From Schizophyllum amplum (taxonomy: Eukaryota > Basidiomycota > Agaricomycetes > Agaricales > Schizophyllaceae), in assembly GCA_007026445.1 (NCBI GenBank), contig VDMD01000001.1, positions 868,001 through 932,000 on the forward strand: a stretch of DNA of 64,000 nucleotides, in the 5' to 3' direction. The translations under genes and the position numbers were made by a program. This document shows, piece after piece, positions 10,865-21,980 of the stretch (position 1 is its first letter; every line of letters starts with the position of its first letter). The notes beneath the pieces are model-generated. The model did not search any database, was not told the origin of the DNA, and worked only from the letters and a program-made list of their open reading frames with translations.

Positions 10865-12226
10865 ATGTCCGATGCACTCCCCGAGTTTATTAAGGCGCTA
10901 CAGGTCCTGCCCGATCGCAAGGGTGTGGAGGTGGTCACTATCCCCTGGGCCTCGCAGGAAAAGGTGCAAAACCTGGCAGACAACCAGATCATAGTGGGTC
11001 TACAAATCTCTCTACCTTCCGCACTCGCTCACGCAAACATCAGATTCGCGTTCGCGCCGTTGGCTTGAACCCCACCGACTGGAAGGTATGTTCACACCTT
11101 GCTGAGCGAGATTTACTCCTTACGTGTCCATCGTAGCACGCTTTGGGAGAATGGGGGACACCGGGCACTATCGCTGGCTGCGATGCGGCAGGTGATGTCG
11201 TGAAAGTGGGAGCCGCGGTCAAGCACCTGAAGGTCGGCGACCGCGCAGCTGGGCTCAAGTGCATTACATGCATGCGTCTGTCCGGCCCGCAGCGCTAATC
11301 GTCTTCGTAGCCGCGGCAGCTCGTGGCAAAAGGACAACGGCGCATTCGCCGAATACGCTCGCTTCGTTGGCTCCGGGTGCTTCAAGCTTCCAGATAACAT
11401 GACCTATGAGGAGGCTGCGTCGTTCCCGGTATGTTGCCATCCATACTACGTATTACACTATTTTCTGACGCCGTACGAGGTTCCCCACCTGACTGCCGTT
11501 CAGGCGCTGTACATGCGCCTGGGACTTCCTAAACCCGATAACAAGCCCGCAAACGAAAAGATTCTCATCTGGGGCGGTTCCACCGCGGTCGGCCACCATA
11601 CCATTCAGCTCGCCAAACTCTCCGGCCTGACCGTCTTCGTCACCGCATCTTCTGGCGCCCACGCAGAGCTCCAGGCACTGGGTGCCGACCACTGCTTCGA
11701 CTACAAAGACGCGGACGTCGTATTGAAGATCACCTGTGCCGACGGTGGCGCGGATATCATCTACGGTGTAGACACCGTCGGCGACAAGGGCTCGACAGAC
11801 CTGATGGTGGACGCAATGTCGAAGACGCGCGGCGGGACAATCATTACGACGCTGCCGATTTCCGACAAGACAAAGAACCGGCGGGCGGACGTGAGCGTGG
11901 AATTCACGATCGTGCATACGGTGCTCGGGTACGAGGTGACGTTTGCGCACGCGACAACATTTCCGGTCATGAAGGAGGATGAGACGCGGGCACTGGAGTA
12001 TGTGTCGCAGGACATGCCGAAGATCCTTGCTGGATGGAAGGCAGGGCAGGGCGCGCCGAAGTTTAAGACCCAGCGCTTGCGCCAGATGCAGGGCGGCTTG
12101 GAGAGTGAGTACCAGCCATCGGTGCTAGGATATGTCTGACTCATGTTTGCAGACATTGTGGAAGGACTGAAGGTTATGGCCGAGGGCAGCTACGGGCGCG
12201 AGAAACTCGTGTACACGGTCGCATGA
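10865..12226 (+). CDS. MDR-family enoyl/quinone reductase-like protein, copy C
   Basis: Exons 10865-10993, 11044-11085, 11137-11258, 11311-11428, 11480-12104, 12153-12226; 369 aa. One extra codon after the start (MSDALPEF) separates it from copy A. Motifs as in copy A: VRAVGLNPTDWKHA, CDAAGDVVKVG, GGSTAVGHHTIQLAKL, DYKDADVV. Intron 4 (11429-11479) is unusual: it is 51 nt, has no in-frame stop, and its acceptor is GAG instead of the CAG/TAG of the other copies. An unspliced message would add 17 residues without breaking the frame. In exon 4 the conserved Phe-Gly-Gly of copies A and D is Arg-Gly-Ser here. Confidence 0.86.
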
Positions 12227-12530
12227 GATGGACCGGGAGTATTGTGATACTTACTACTATCAAAATGTGTATTTGTAGCTGTATAATGCCGGCTTTCGCT
12301 GGCGGTCTCTCAACGACTGTTGTCTACCTTGAGAAGCGACATGTCTCGTCTTTGCGGGATGTCGTACAGACAGAACCCGAAGCAGCCTGCTGCCAGCGGA
12401 GGAGCAACGTATGGATCCAGCTTTGTCCTTATTTTCTCGGCCGAACATATCGGTCCGATCTCCGAGTCAGCTCAAGCGCCTCCGGCTTGGGCTCCCTCCG
12501 ATCCGCCAAAGGACGCCCCTCCACGCAGAG
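12227..12530. other. Short intergenic region before the SWIB gene
   Basis: About 300 bp holding the MDR-C 3' end and the SWIB-gene promoter; no clear elements seen. Confidence 0.5.
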
Positions 12531-13513
12531 ATGTTCGACTTCTCGTCCCTTGAGCCTTTGATCCACAGTATCCTCGCCGCGCCCGGTGTAGACCTCCAAA
12601 CGGTCAGCGCTAAGCGCGTCCGCCGCGAGCTCGTCGAGCGCGACCCGCAGCTCACCGCCGACTTCATCAAGGAACACAAGGCCGAAGTTGACGAGGTCAT
12701 CGGGCGAGTCTACGAGCAGGTGAACTCGCTGAACGCGGAGTCCGAGCCGGAGGAGGATGCGGGCAAACCCTCGCTCAAGCGCAAGCACTCCTCGGGGGAC
12801 GACGAGGAGGCGGACCCCGAGGCAGGGGGCGCGGACGAGGATGAGGAGGGGGAGGAGGAGGAGGTGAAGCCTAAGCCCCCGAAGAAGAAGAAGAAGGCCG
12901 CGTCGAGCACGATGACTGACGCGGAGCTCGCGCGCAAGCTCTCGGGCGAGATCAACGGTCGCAGCCGGCGGACGAAGGCCAAGGGGAACGCCTCCCCTCG
13001 CAAGCAGAAGAAGAGCGCCGAGATCATCGATTCTGGGGACGAGAGCGAAGACGGCGGGAAGAAGAAAAAGAAGAAGGCGGGCGGGGGCGTCGCGAAGGGC
13101 GGCTTCGCCAAGGAGTTCGCGCTGAGGTGCGTTGCAACATCGACTGGTCGCCCCGTTTGCTCTGACATGCCTTCACCTGCAGCGAACCTCTGTCCGCAGT
13201 CCTCCAAGAACCCAAGCTATCACGCCCGCAGGTCGTGAAGCAGCTCTGGGTCTACATCAAAGCAAACGACCTGCAAAACCCCGCGAACAAGCGCGAGATT
13301 ATGTGCGACGATGCGTTGCGACGCGTCTTCAACACTGACAAGATCGACATGTGTAAGACTCATCCTGCACCTCCGTCCGTATAGCCTCTGACCCCCTTAT
13401 TTACAGTCAAGATGAACAAGGAGCTTGGAAGGTGAGGCATATGTGTGCCGCAATGTTTGCACCGTTGGCTGACGACTTCTCCCAGTCACCTTTACGACGC
13501 GGCGAACTCTTGA
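12531..13513 (+). CDS. DEK_C and SWIB/MDM2 domain chromatin protein (Uaf30/Tri1-like)
   Basis: Nuclear, probably rDNA- or promoter-associated. Exons 12531-13126, 13183-13352, 13407-13431, 13486-13513; 272 aa. Residues 1-60 form a DEK_C-like helical domain (LEPLIHSIL, SAKRVRRELVERDP, DFIKEHKAEVDEVIGRVYEQ). Then comes a long charged linker with runs of Glu and Lys (KPPKKKKKAA, GGKKKKKKAGG) that supply nuclear localisation signals. A SWIB fold completes the protein: SEPLSAVLQEPKLSRPQVVK, QLWVYIKANDLQNP, FNTDKIDMFKMNKELGSHLY. The domain order matches yeast Tri1/Uaf30-type proteins. Exons 3 and 4 are tiny (25 and 28 nt) but restore the end of the SWIB domain exactly. Confidence 0.9.
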
Positions 13514-13973
13514 GTATTCGTATGCGTCGGTGTAACATCATCATATCTCGCGGGGACTCGCACCCCAGACCATCACCCTACGATTGCACAGTTTGCGCAG
13601 TCCCCTGTACAGTGTACTCCCACCATCGCCGCAGGTTGTTCTGCCTCCCCACTATTCCGTCCTTGAAGCCCATGTTGCCTTCGACGCACTACCTGCAGTA
13701 TCACCTGCATCTTCTACCTTCACGCCATTGCCCTGAGATTGGATAGCGATGTATTTAGAACGGATACAACATGGTACATTGCGATGTCAAGTACAACAGA
13801 GCGGATAAAGGAGCACATAAGGTATCGGCAGAGCAATATACAACAGGAGCACAGCAGTCCAACAGAACGTCATGAATATCGTGAGCAAGGCGGCGTCCGC
13901 GCCGAAACAATTCCCGACCAAACCCAAAGGCATGCCGAAGGTGCGCAAAGGAAGAACAACAAAGAAAAGAAAA
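13514..13973. other. Convergent intergenic region
   Basis: 3' flanks of the SWIB gene and the zinc-finger gene; nothing recognised beyond A-rich DNA near 13940-13975. Confidence 0.5.
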
Positions 13974-16129
13974 TCACTGCAACTCGCTCAGCGCTGCATC
14001 CCGCTCTTCCACCGTCACTGGATACTGCACATAGTGCCTATCCAGCTTTCCCCTCGTCCCGCACGCCTCCCTCTCAGAATGCCTCTTCAGGGCGTCCTTC
14101 CGCGACAGCTTCTTCCCGCACCTCGCGCACGCGTACCTACCCTTGTGCGTCTGCTTCACCGTCACGCGGCGCGGGCCAGCGGAGGAGGCGTCAACGGGGT
14201 GTACGGAGGAGTTCTCAATGTGGCGCCGGAGGTCGCTGCGGCGCGTGAAGGTCGCTGGGCAACCGCGGTTGGCGAAGGGACAGGGGATGTGCTGGCGCTC
14301 GCTCGTCGCGAGGGCGGCCTTGCTGGTGGAGGGCGAGGCGAGCTTGGTGGAGGACGACATGTTAGTGTCGGGTGATGCGGGCTTGGCGTCTCGCGACACA
14401 AGCTTGTTGACGGGCGACGAGGTCTTGGACGTGGACGTCGTGGTGGCCTTCCGCTTCTGCTTCTTGCGCGGGGACCGTGCACGCGCGGTGTCGGACATGT
14501 AGTCGCTGTCCGCGTCGGCGTCCTCTGCGTTGTAATCGCTGTCGTCGCGAGAGGCCTTTTGAGAAACCCGACGCTTGGACTTGCGAGGGCGTGTGGAGAC
14601 GGTGGGGGATGCAGGCGGAGAAGGTAGCATTGGCTTGGCCGTGGCTGGCAACGGGCGGGGGCTGGCAGCAGGCTTGACGGGCCCGTGGGACTGCATGAGC
14701 TCAGCAGGCTGCTCGGGCTCATTAGAAGTGGCAGGCTTTGAGGGTGCGCGCCACACATAAGCTGTGTGAGTAGGCGCTACCGGCGCGGCAGAATTGTTGA
14801 TGGCCTCGGCGGTGCTAGGACGTTCGGAGGTGCCGGATGAATTGCAGGTGCTGGATGAGTCGAAGGTGCCAGCGTCAACGGATGACTTCGCCGCTGGGGC
14901 AGGCGCGGAGGTTCCCGCAATATCCATAGGCGCGACCGTCGCCGACTGGGGGACAAACCTCGCCGACTCGGGCGCGACCATCATCGGCTCGTGAGCAAAG
15001 GTGAACGCCGCCGAGGCGAAAGACGCCGAGGGCGGGGGTGTAGCGAGCTGCAGCCCCAGGTCCTCCAACGGCGAGAAGCCACCGTTGTAGCACGGCTCCT
15101 GGTAGGACGTGGAGAATGAAGCAAAGCTGGAGTACGTGTTTTGCATCTGCATGCCTTGCGCGGAAGGATCTTCGCGGAACGCAGAACCATCGGAGAACGA
15201 AGCAGGACCGTCAGGGAACGAAGCAGACCGCCCGTCAGGAAACGATGCCGACGGCCCGGGGAACATCGCAGACGAACTGTCAGGAAACCCGGCAAACATG
15301 GTAGACGGCTCAGGGAACATCTCGCTGTTCGACGACTCGGCAAACATGGCAGACGACTCCGGGAACATGCTCGAGGACTGCAACTCCGGGGACGAGTCTG
15401 CGAGGTTGAGGCGGGAAAGCAGGTCCATGATCAGCGGCGAGGAGTTCTCGGCGATGTGGACAGGCGAGCTCGGCGGCGTGAACTCGACTGGCTCGCGTCC
15501 CTCGGGCGTCGACGTCGATCGCAGCTTGGGGGGTGACTGCGTCAGCGGCGTGGAAGGCAGCAGATCCGGTGGGGTCGATGGCGGCGTGGACGAATCAGCG
15601 CTCCATTCCGTGGTCTCCGACTCGGCGGAGGGAGAGTCGCTGCGCGCCACCCGGGGCATCTTCTTGAATATATCGGTCTGTGAAGGAGTCGAGTATGAGC
15701 TCCGTGCATATGCATACGGGTGAAGCGCGACACTGAGCGCGAAGCCAAGGGTGACACATCGCACAGAGCGGGTCGCGACTCCCAGCCATAGAGCTCACGT
15801 ACCATAGGGCGGTTGATGAGCCTTGCGGGCAAGATTTCGGGCATGTCTTCCGAGGTCCCGTCTTTGCGATGGAGAAGCTTGAGGTGCTCGGCGGGCTCGG
15901 CGCTGAACAGCATGGACTCATAAACGCAGGGCGATGGAAAGGGCTCCGGCCACAGCCTATCATAAGGGAAGGGTGAGTACACGTAGTGTGGCGAACCAGC
16001 ACGTTGCACGTACGACAGCGAGCCATCGTCGTCCACGATTCCTGGTAAGAAGGGCCGCAGCCCGTCCGAGGGGGCGGACATGGCCACATCGCGCATAGAC
16101 TGCGGGAGGAGCGCGCCGTCGGGGTACAT
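13974..16129 (-). CDS. C2H2 zinc-finger protein with long disordered region, probable transcription factor
   Basis: Two exons, 15803-16129 and 13974-15677, give 676 aa; the 125-nt intron is long for this window. The two zinc fingers are at the C-terminus: CPFANRGCPATFTRRSDLRR followed by H, and YACARCGKKLSRKDALKRHS, the second ending in a Cys instead of the last His. Residues ~110-550 are Ser/Pro/Thr-rich with many tandem short repeats of the kind SSAMFPGPSASFPDG, and basic stretches (RPRKSKRR, RSPRKKQKRK) look like nuclear localisation signals. The repeats in the Ser/Phe/Pro/Asp stretch (about 15180-15370) look like an internal minisatellite within the coding sequence. Target genes cannot be inferred. 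Confidence 0.82.
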
Positions 16130-17268
16130 GGCAATGGAGGGGCGGGAGCACGGTGGTGGACTGAAGAAAGAGCGCTGACGCGCGAGCTCTTTAAGAAGCA
16201 GGATCTCGGGGGGCGGCCGCCCCAGCTGATGTCGCCGAGATAGGGCAATGCCCCGCCTCGTGTTGATAGTTCACAGCGCTACGTTAGTGGACACGATGCT
16301 GGCCGACTCATGTCGAGACATAGTGAGGGCGTCAATAGACGCGCGGCCACGCTGATGAAGGCTATAGGGTTCGCATTAGGGCAAGCGCCAGGAGAGCTAT
16401 GCAGAGCACATACCATCGCGCGCGGTATGTGTGGCGCAGACGCCCTCTTGTTTTTCGTTCGCACGGTTATGGTTTGTATAGGATCTATGCACGTGCGCAA
16501 GAACAAGGGGAAGCCTCGGCCGCACATGCTTAGCGGTCGGTGGGCGGGATGGGAGCACAAGTGTGGCGCAGTGACCCTGTTCCACGCACCTTCCATGAGG
16601 TCGTTGTATAACCTCTGCCTGGAAAGACTAGTAGTCGTTATATACGGTAGTTCATTCGCGGGCTTCATGCGCATGCCGGAGCCCTGAGACTTGTGGGCGC
16701 TTCGTATGTCAGGCGGGCCACGTCTGAATGTAAAGCACTGAAAGTGATTGCAATTCAGATACGAACAGTACAGCACGAAGTCTATCGAGGCATACAGCTG
16801 TCGATGACAGACAAGAACGAAATAGTAAAGGACGGAATAGTGAAGGACGGGATGTCTGGAACCACCGACCCATCCCCTTCGTAAAAAACTTCGAGAGGAG
16901 ATAATGGGTGCTGAGACGCTCCAATGACGCTCTGGACACGGCCTGACACTCGAACATCCGCGTAGAATGTGCGCTGAATATGAGCAACAGGGGAAAAGTA
17001 TGGCCGTGACGCCGCACGAAGAAAGGGAAAATTTCCGCGGGCGGTATATGTAGGGGAGATCCGGCGCTTGCCGAAGTATTGTGTGGCGTGTGGCGTTTCC
17101 TCACGAGTCGGACCGAGTGCCAGCTTGTTCCCGACCGCGTCCTTATCGACGGCGAGGCGGAGAGCGCGGTGCGTGCGGCCGCCAACGATATGAAGGGTGC
17201 TGCCACTTGAACGAATCAACTTGAAGTTGAACTTGCACTCACGCATCGATCGCTCCGACCACAGCAAT
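16130..17268. other. Intergenic between divergent zinc-finger and NAGK genes
   Basis: About 1.1 kb. It contains dispersed repeat copy 1 (16853-17025). No gene recognised; open frames overlap on both strands without homology. Confidence 0.6.
16853..17025 (+). repeat. 173-bp dispersed repeat, copy 1 (partner 43081-43254)
   Basis: Nearly identical to 43081-43254 in the same orientation; I count one single-base indel and about five substitutions. Shared landmarks: CTGGAACCACCGACCCATCC, CGAGAGGAGATAATGGGTGC, CACTCGAACATCCGCGTAGA and GTATGGCCGTGACGCCGCAC. Weaker similarity continues for ~30 bp into a TATA-like stretch in both copies. It lies 244-416 bp upstream of the NAGK start. Confidence 0.9.
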
Positions 17269-18345
17269 ATGTCGCTATACCTCTGCGTCGACTGCGGCGG
17301 CTCCAAGACGAGCGCGGTCATCGCCAACAGCGCCGGCGAGATCATCGGCCGAGGCATCGGCGGCCCATCGAACTGCACCTACCTCACCGTCGACGCGTTC
17401 CTCTCCGCGATCACCGTCGCCATCAGCGAGGCGCTCAAGACCTGCTCCTCGCCGCCCTCCGTGGACCCCCTCCCCCTGCCCCCGCCATCGGAGCTCGCGT
17501 TCGCCAAGGTCTGGTTTGGTGTCTCTGGCGCGGACTCGCCCGCCGCTATTGCGGCGATCACACCCGGGATCTCGAAGCTGCTGGGTATTCCGGAGGGCCC
17601 CCGTCTGGCGGTCGCGAACGATACGCACCTCCTCGCCGCGCCGCTGCGCATGCACCACGACGTCGGACACGCTGTCGCAGTCATTGGAGGAACCGGGTCG
17701 ATCGCGGTGTCCTTTTCTGGCGACGCGTCGGGGGCGCTCACGGAACTCGGGCGCATCGGTGGCTGGGGTTGGATCCTCGGTGACGAGGGAGGCGGATACG
17801 ACGTCGGTCGCGAGGCCGTCCGGCAGGTGATGCTCGCGCACGATCGTGCGTCTGTTATGGCGTCGCCCGCGAAGAGCATGTTACACGACAAGCTGGTCGA
17901 GCGCTTTGCCCTCGGCGACATCATGGAGATCCTGGGCACCGTGCACCTCGCAGACCCGGTAGCGAATGCTGCTGTGGCGGCAGACACCCCGCACTACCTG
18001 ACGGTCCCGCGCGAGAAGCGGCTGTCCTCTCTTGCGCCCATCGTTTTCGAGTGCGCCTTCCAGCACGGGGACGCGCTCGCGATGAGCGTGCTGAGGACGT
18101 CGGTGGGCAAGCTGGCGGACGAGATCGCGGTGCTGCTGGGGGACGCGACGGATGCTGCTCCGCGGCTCATCAAGGCGAAGGACAGCGTCGTGTGCTTCGG
18201 GGGCTCGCTCGTGGGGATTGAGGCGTACCGGAAGCTGCTGCTGGACGACCTCGCATCGCGAGGGCACGCATTCCGCTATGTGGAGTTTGTGGATGACTGT
18301 GCGGCGGTGGGGGCGAGGGCTCTGGCTATGGCCGGGAAGAGTTGA
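17269..18345 (+). CDS. N-acetylglucosamine kinase-like (BadF/BadG/BcrA/BcrD ATPase fold)
   Basis: Probable cytosolic sugar kinase that phosphorylates GlcNAc at O6, feeding aminosugar salvage. Single exon, 358 aa, start chosen at 17269 because the ASKHA fold begins immediately: LYLCVDCGGSKTSAVI (phosphate 1 loop). Further motifs are GPSNCTY, WFGVSGADSPA, VANDTHLLAAP, VAVIGGTGSIAV (phosphate 2) and GRIGGWGWILGDEGGGYDVG, which is highly characteristic of NAGK. The adenosine-binding segment is VVCFGGSLVG. An intronless gene is unusual in this window. Upstream in-frame codons from 17197 lack family similarity. Confidence 0.88.
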   Translation: MSLYLCVDCGGSKTSAVIANSAGEIIGRGIGGPSNCTYLTVDAFLSAITVAISEALKTCSSPPSVDPLPLPPPSELAFAKVWFGVSGADSPAAIAAITPGISKLLGIPEGPRLAVANDTHLLAAPLRMHHDVGHAVAVIGGTGSIAVSFSGDASGALTELGRIGGWGWILGDEGGGYDVGREAVRQVMLAHDRASVMASPAKSMLHDKLVERFALGDIMEILGTVHLADPVANAAVAADTPHYLTVPREKRLSSLAPIVFECAFQHGDALAMSVLRTSVGKLADEIAVLLGDATDAAPRLIKAKDSVVCFGGSLVGIEAYRKLLLDDLASRGHAFRYVEFVDDCAAVGARALAMAGKS

Positions 18346-18821
18346 GCAGTGCGCCGATCTTTGTACCATGTATTGACTTATGCACTATCTATGTCAGCTT
18401 GGATGTATGGGTTCGCGAGGGTGGTAGTCACAGATGAACATGACTCGGATGACATCCTGCGTACCTGCAACCCCGACCAACCCGTCGCCGGTGGCTGCTT
18501 GAAGGCTCACGTTGGCACTAGGGCCACATATATTTGTTCCTCAACGCGCTTGCCCGAGTCTGCTCTCGCCTCCGCGTTGCGCGTACAGGAGTCTCTGCCT
18601 CTTCGCCGCCGCACCTGGAGTTCGCCTGGAGGCCGGCGGCCCGCGCCACATCTGCGGCATTGCCAAAATGCCGCACATGATTTGTCGGTCGGTGCCCTCG
18701 CCCGATGGGCCGATGTGCGACGATCGGCCGAACGCTATGTCATGAACCGCTCCCTGACTCGGGCGGGGGCCTACAAAATACGGGCGTAAATGCCGAGGGG
18801 CGGCTCTTTTCCGCGACCGTC
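18346..18821. other. Intergenic: NAGK 3' flank and MFS promoter
   Basis: About 480 bp; no gene or clear element seen. Confidence 0.5.
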
Positions 18822-20513
18822 ATGTCCTCCCTCTCCTCCATGGACCGCAAAGACGCCAGCGTCGACGATGCGTCCGTCCCCGCCCTCGACGCGCGCAGAG
18901 TGATGCGCAAGATCGACCTCCACGTGCTCCCATACATATGCGTCATGTATACTCTCGCCTTCCTCGACCGGTGCGTTCGTTGCGATCGTCTATAATTCAG
19001 GCAACTGACTTGTGTTGGTAGAGTGAACGTCTCTAATGCCGTGCTCTTTGGTCTTAAAGAAGACCTCGGGCTAGTAGGCAACCAGTACAGCGTCGCCCTC
19101 GTCATCTTCTTCGTCCCCTACATCCTCTGCGAAATCCCCTCAAATATCTTCATGAAGCGCTTACGACCACACGTCTGGCTGTCGATCTGCATGTTCGGCT
19201 TTGGCCTCGTTACGATGCTCCAGGGCTTCGTCTCCAATTGGGGAGGCATTATGGCCACCCGCTGGTTCCTCGGCGTGTTCGAGGCCGGTACGTTCTATAC
19301 TGTCAGGAAACGGGCGTCGTAAACTGACCTCTACCCCCAGGCATGTTTCCTGGCTGCTTCTACCTCCTCGCGATGTGGTATCGGAGAGAAGAGGCCCAGA
19401 AACGCTACACATTCTTCTTCTGCTCCACCACGCTCGCAGGCGCGTTCGGTGGTCTGCTTGCCAGCGCGATCGGCAAGATGGACGGCTTGAGAGGGTACCG
19501 AGGATGGAGATGGGTATTCATCATCGGTGAGTTGCAGGGCTTTTCTCTGAGCACTCTTACTGACTTGTGCCGCAGAGGGTCTCGTCACGCTGCTTGTCGC
19601 CATCGCATGGTTCTTCTTTCTACCCGACTTCCCTGAAGAGTCAAAATTCTTGAGTGCCGAGGAGAAGGAATGGGTGCGGGCACGCTTGGCCCAGGACGTC
19701 GGCGAGTCAGAAATTCAGCAAAAAACGACATGGCGAGACGCCTTGAGTGTCATCTGCGACTGCAAGTGCCATCTCCCGCTTTCGAACGCACGAGTCTGAC
19801 AAGCGCACAGTGAAAGTCCTTGCCGGCGCGCTCATGTACTTTGGCCTCATCGTGCCAGGGTACAGCTACGCCTACTTTGCGCCCACCATCATCAACGGCT
19901 TCGGCTATACCACCATCCACACGCAGCTGCTCTCCGTGCCCCCATGGGCGGCCGCCTTCGCCTTTGCGATGGTCATGGCCTTCGCCTCCGACGCCGCACG
20001 ACACCGCGCCGCCTTTGCTCTCGCTGCGAGCGCCGTCTGCCTTATTGGCTTCGCCGTTCTGCTCGCGCACCCGGCAAACGTCCAGGCGCAGTATGGTGCG
20101 CTGTTCCTCGCGGCGTCGGGCGCGTATACTGCGATGCCGCTAGTGGTGTGCTGGTTCAACACAAATCTTGCCGGCCACACGCGCCGCGGCGTCGGCAGCG
20201 CGTGGCAGGTCGCGTTCGGCAACATCGGGGGCATTGTCGCCAGCTTTGCCTTCCCTGACACGGATAAGCCGAGATTTTTCATGGGGTGAGTCTACTCGCT
20301 TCTGTTCGCTGGTGTCAATCGTGGTGTCTAACGCTGCTACCCAGCTACGGCCTCTGCCTTGCATTCTCCGCATTCACGATGGTTATGATCCTTGTATATG
20401 TATCTGTGCTCGCGTGGGAGAACAGGAGACGAGCGAGGGAGGTGGAGACAGATGATGAGAAGGCGAAGTTGAGAAAGGGCGATTTGGCTGTAGATTACCG
20501 GTATATGTACTAA
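18822..20513 (+). CDS. MFS anion:cation symporter (allantoate/nicotinate permease family)
   Basis: Plasma-membrane permease, 476 aa, exons 18822-18970, 19022-19287, 19341-19526, 19576-19761, 19811-20285, 20345-20513. About 12 hydrophobic segments. Family signatures: VMRKIDLHVLPYICVMYTLA, FLDRVNVSNA, PYILCEIPSNIFMKR, the RWFLGVFEAG motif, GCFYLLAMWYRREEAQKR, YRGWRWVFIIEGLVT and ALMYFGLIVPGYSYAYFAPT. These are typical of the DAL5/TNA1 group, which moves ureido compounds, vitamins or organic anions; the substrate is unknown. Intron 4 (19762-19810) must be a GC-AG intron: GCAAGT donor, CTGAC branch sequence, ACAG acceptor. The C-terminus is charged and cytosolic. Confidence 0.92.
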
Positions 20514-20688
20514 TAGCGGGCCCCGGGCACATAGGAAGGAGCAAAAGGAACTGCGAGTTCCATGACATCCACCAACCTGTCTCTGTGTGAGTTGTATGCC
20601 ATGCACATTCTGGGCTGTGACGAGTGGTACCGGGTGTGTACTTATGTAAGACTGCGTGCAGATACATGCTAGTCTTTCGCGCGGCGCG

Positions 20689-21861
20689 CTATGCAGTGGT
20701 CCTCTCACAAGTGTTATGGTGCAGACTGACGCTGATCATATACTCAGCGAGCCGAAAGGGGATTCTGTGGAGTACGAGACTCACAGATCTACCGCATGCA
20801 CGTAGCAACATTTCCGTCCTTGCTTTCAGCTCCGGTGGTGGCGGAAAGATCTTGAGAGCGAGTTGCAGGTATCGGGCCAACGTCTCGTGCTCGGGATAGG
20901 ATTGCAGCAGGCTCATAGCGTGCCGAATGAGAACATCGGGATCCACGAGAGGAATTGACCGTTTGTGCATACATTGCTGGCTCTCTTTCGAGGCCTGAGT
21001 AGTACCAAATGCGAGCACGACGGAGCACAGGTGCTGAACAGCCGTGTAGTCCGACACGTGGCGGTCGATCCACGTCACGATCTGCTCGACCTCCGCCTCG
21101 ACTATAGCGATGAGCGTGGCTTTTTGGGACTCGTCACAGTTCTCATCGTCCAGCATTCGTAGTACGGTCTCGAAGATGTCGTGTCGATACGTCCATGCGT
21201 GGTAGTTCCGAGGATACATCTCGCAGGCGCGCAGAGCGAGGGCGAGCTCCCTTTCGATGACAGCCGGTGGCATGGAGGGATGCCGGCTTCTGTCGCAGGA
21301 CCATCCTCGAGGCGGCGGTGCTCGGAAAGTAAAGTCGGATGAGGTTGCATATATCGAGCGCAACAACCATCGCCGGTGGTCCCACAACGTCGACTGCTTT
21401 GCGTGATCCTTCGAAGCGGTGAGGATGTGCGCGGTAAGCTCCAGCTCGCTGTGTGGGTCTAGGAGCGAGTCAGCGACAAGTCTTTTCCGCGCGTTTAGGG
21501 CGGTTTGGTGGGCAGGGTTTGTTAGGATCAGGATGGTAGATGCAGATGCCAATGGTTTGGCTGAGGTGATGGATGAGCTCGTGCGGTAGGCTATCAGACA
21601 AGCAGGGAAGGTCCTGGAAGCGGAGACGTAGAGCTTCATGAGTAGCTTCACTGGAACTCCTAGATTTCCTTCCTGTAGGAGGAAGGGCATTTCTGGGGTG
21701 AGACCGGCGGAGCTCCAGGCATCCATGTCGCCGGGCAGCAATTCGATCGACGCGCTATTCGAGCTCAGAATAGAAGTTCAATGCGCGAGCTAATTTCCTC
21801 ACAGAGACTTCGAGAGGATTTGAGCTAGAAGATCGGCACAACGTCCGGTATCTTCCGCCAT
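20689..21861 (-). CDS. PTAR1-like protein prenyltransferase alpha-subunit repeat protein
   Basis: Exons 21803-21861 and 20689-21754; 374 aa. Protein prenyltransferase alpha-type helical repeats are visible: TLWDHRRWLLRSIY, ACEMYPRNYHAWTYR, WIDRHVSDYTAVQHL. The PRNYHAW repeat with downstream R is the hallmark of Rab GGTase/FTase alpha subunits; the divergent N-terminal part and length fit PTAR1, which pairs with an FTase/GGTase beta subunit to prenylate SNARE-type substrates. The partner here is inferred. The last ~35 residues after LLRACG are poorly conserved-looking and could belong to a missed intron. It shares a short bidirectional promoter with the EF-hand-like gene at 22008. Confidence 0.78.
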
Positions 21862-21891
21862 GGTGGTGGTGGTGGTGGTGGTGGTGGTTGG
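21862..21891 (+). repeat. (GGT)n microsatellite at the PTAR1-like start codon
   Basis: About nine GGT units begin right at the minus-strand initiator codon, so the PTAR1 5' leader is an (ACC)n tract. Confidence 0.9.
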
Positions 21892-21912
21892 AGGTAGCCG
21901 TGGTGAAATCAC

Positions 21913-21980
21913 GTGTATGTTTGCTTTTGATAATGGTCACGGTCACTGTATGTTTGCTTTTGATAATGGTCACGGTCACT
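21913..21980 (+). repeat. 33-bp perfect direct repeat in a bidirectional promoter
   Basis: Two adjacent copies of a unit that starts GTATGTTTGCTTTTGATAAT and ends GGTCACGGTCACT. They occupy almost half of the 146 bp between the two divergent start codons. Confidence 0.9.

Noticed and set aside
401..12226. PAL plus MDR reductases as a phenylpropanoid or secondary-metabolite gene cluster
   Set aside because: FCF1 lies between them, there is no backbone synthase, P450 or dedicated regulator, and the fourth MDR copy is elsewhere.
14000..15960. Long plus-strand frames opposite the zinc-finger gene
   Set aside because: Antisense shadows of a GC- and Ser-rich coding region.
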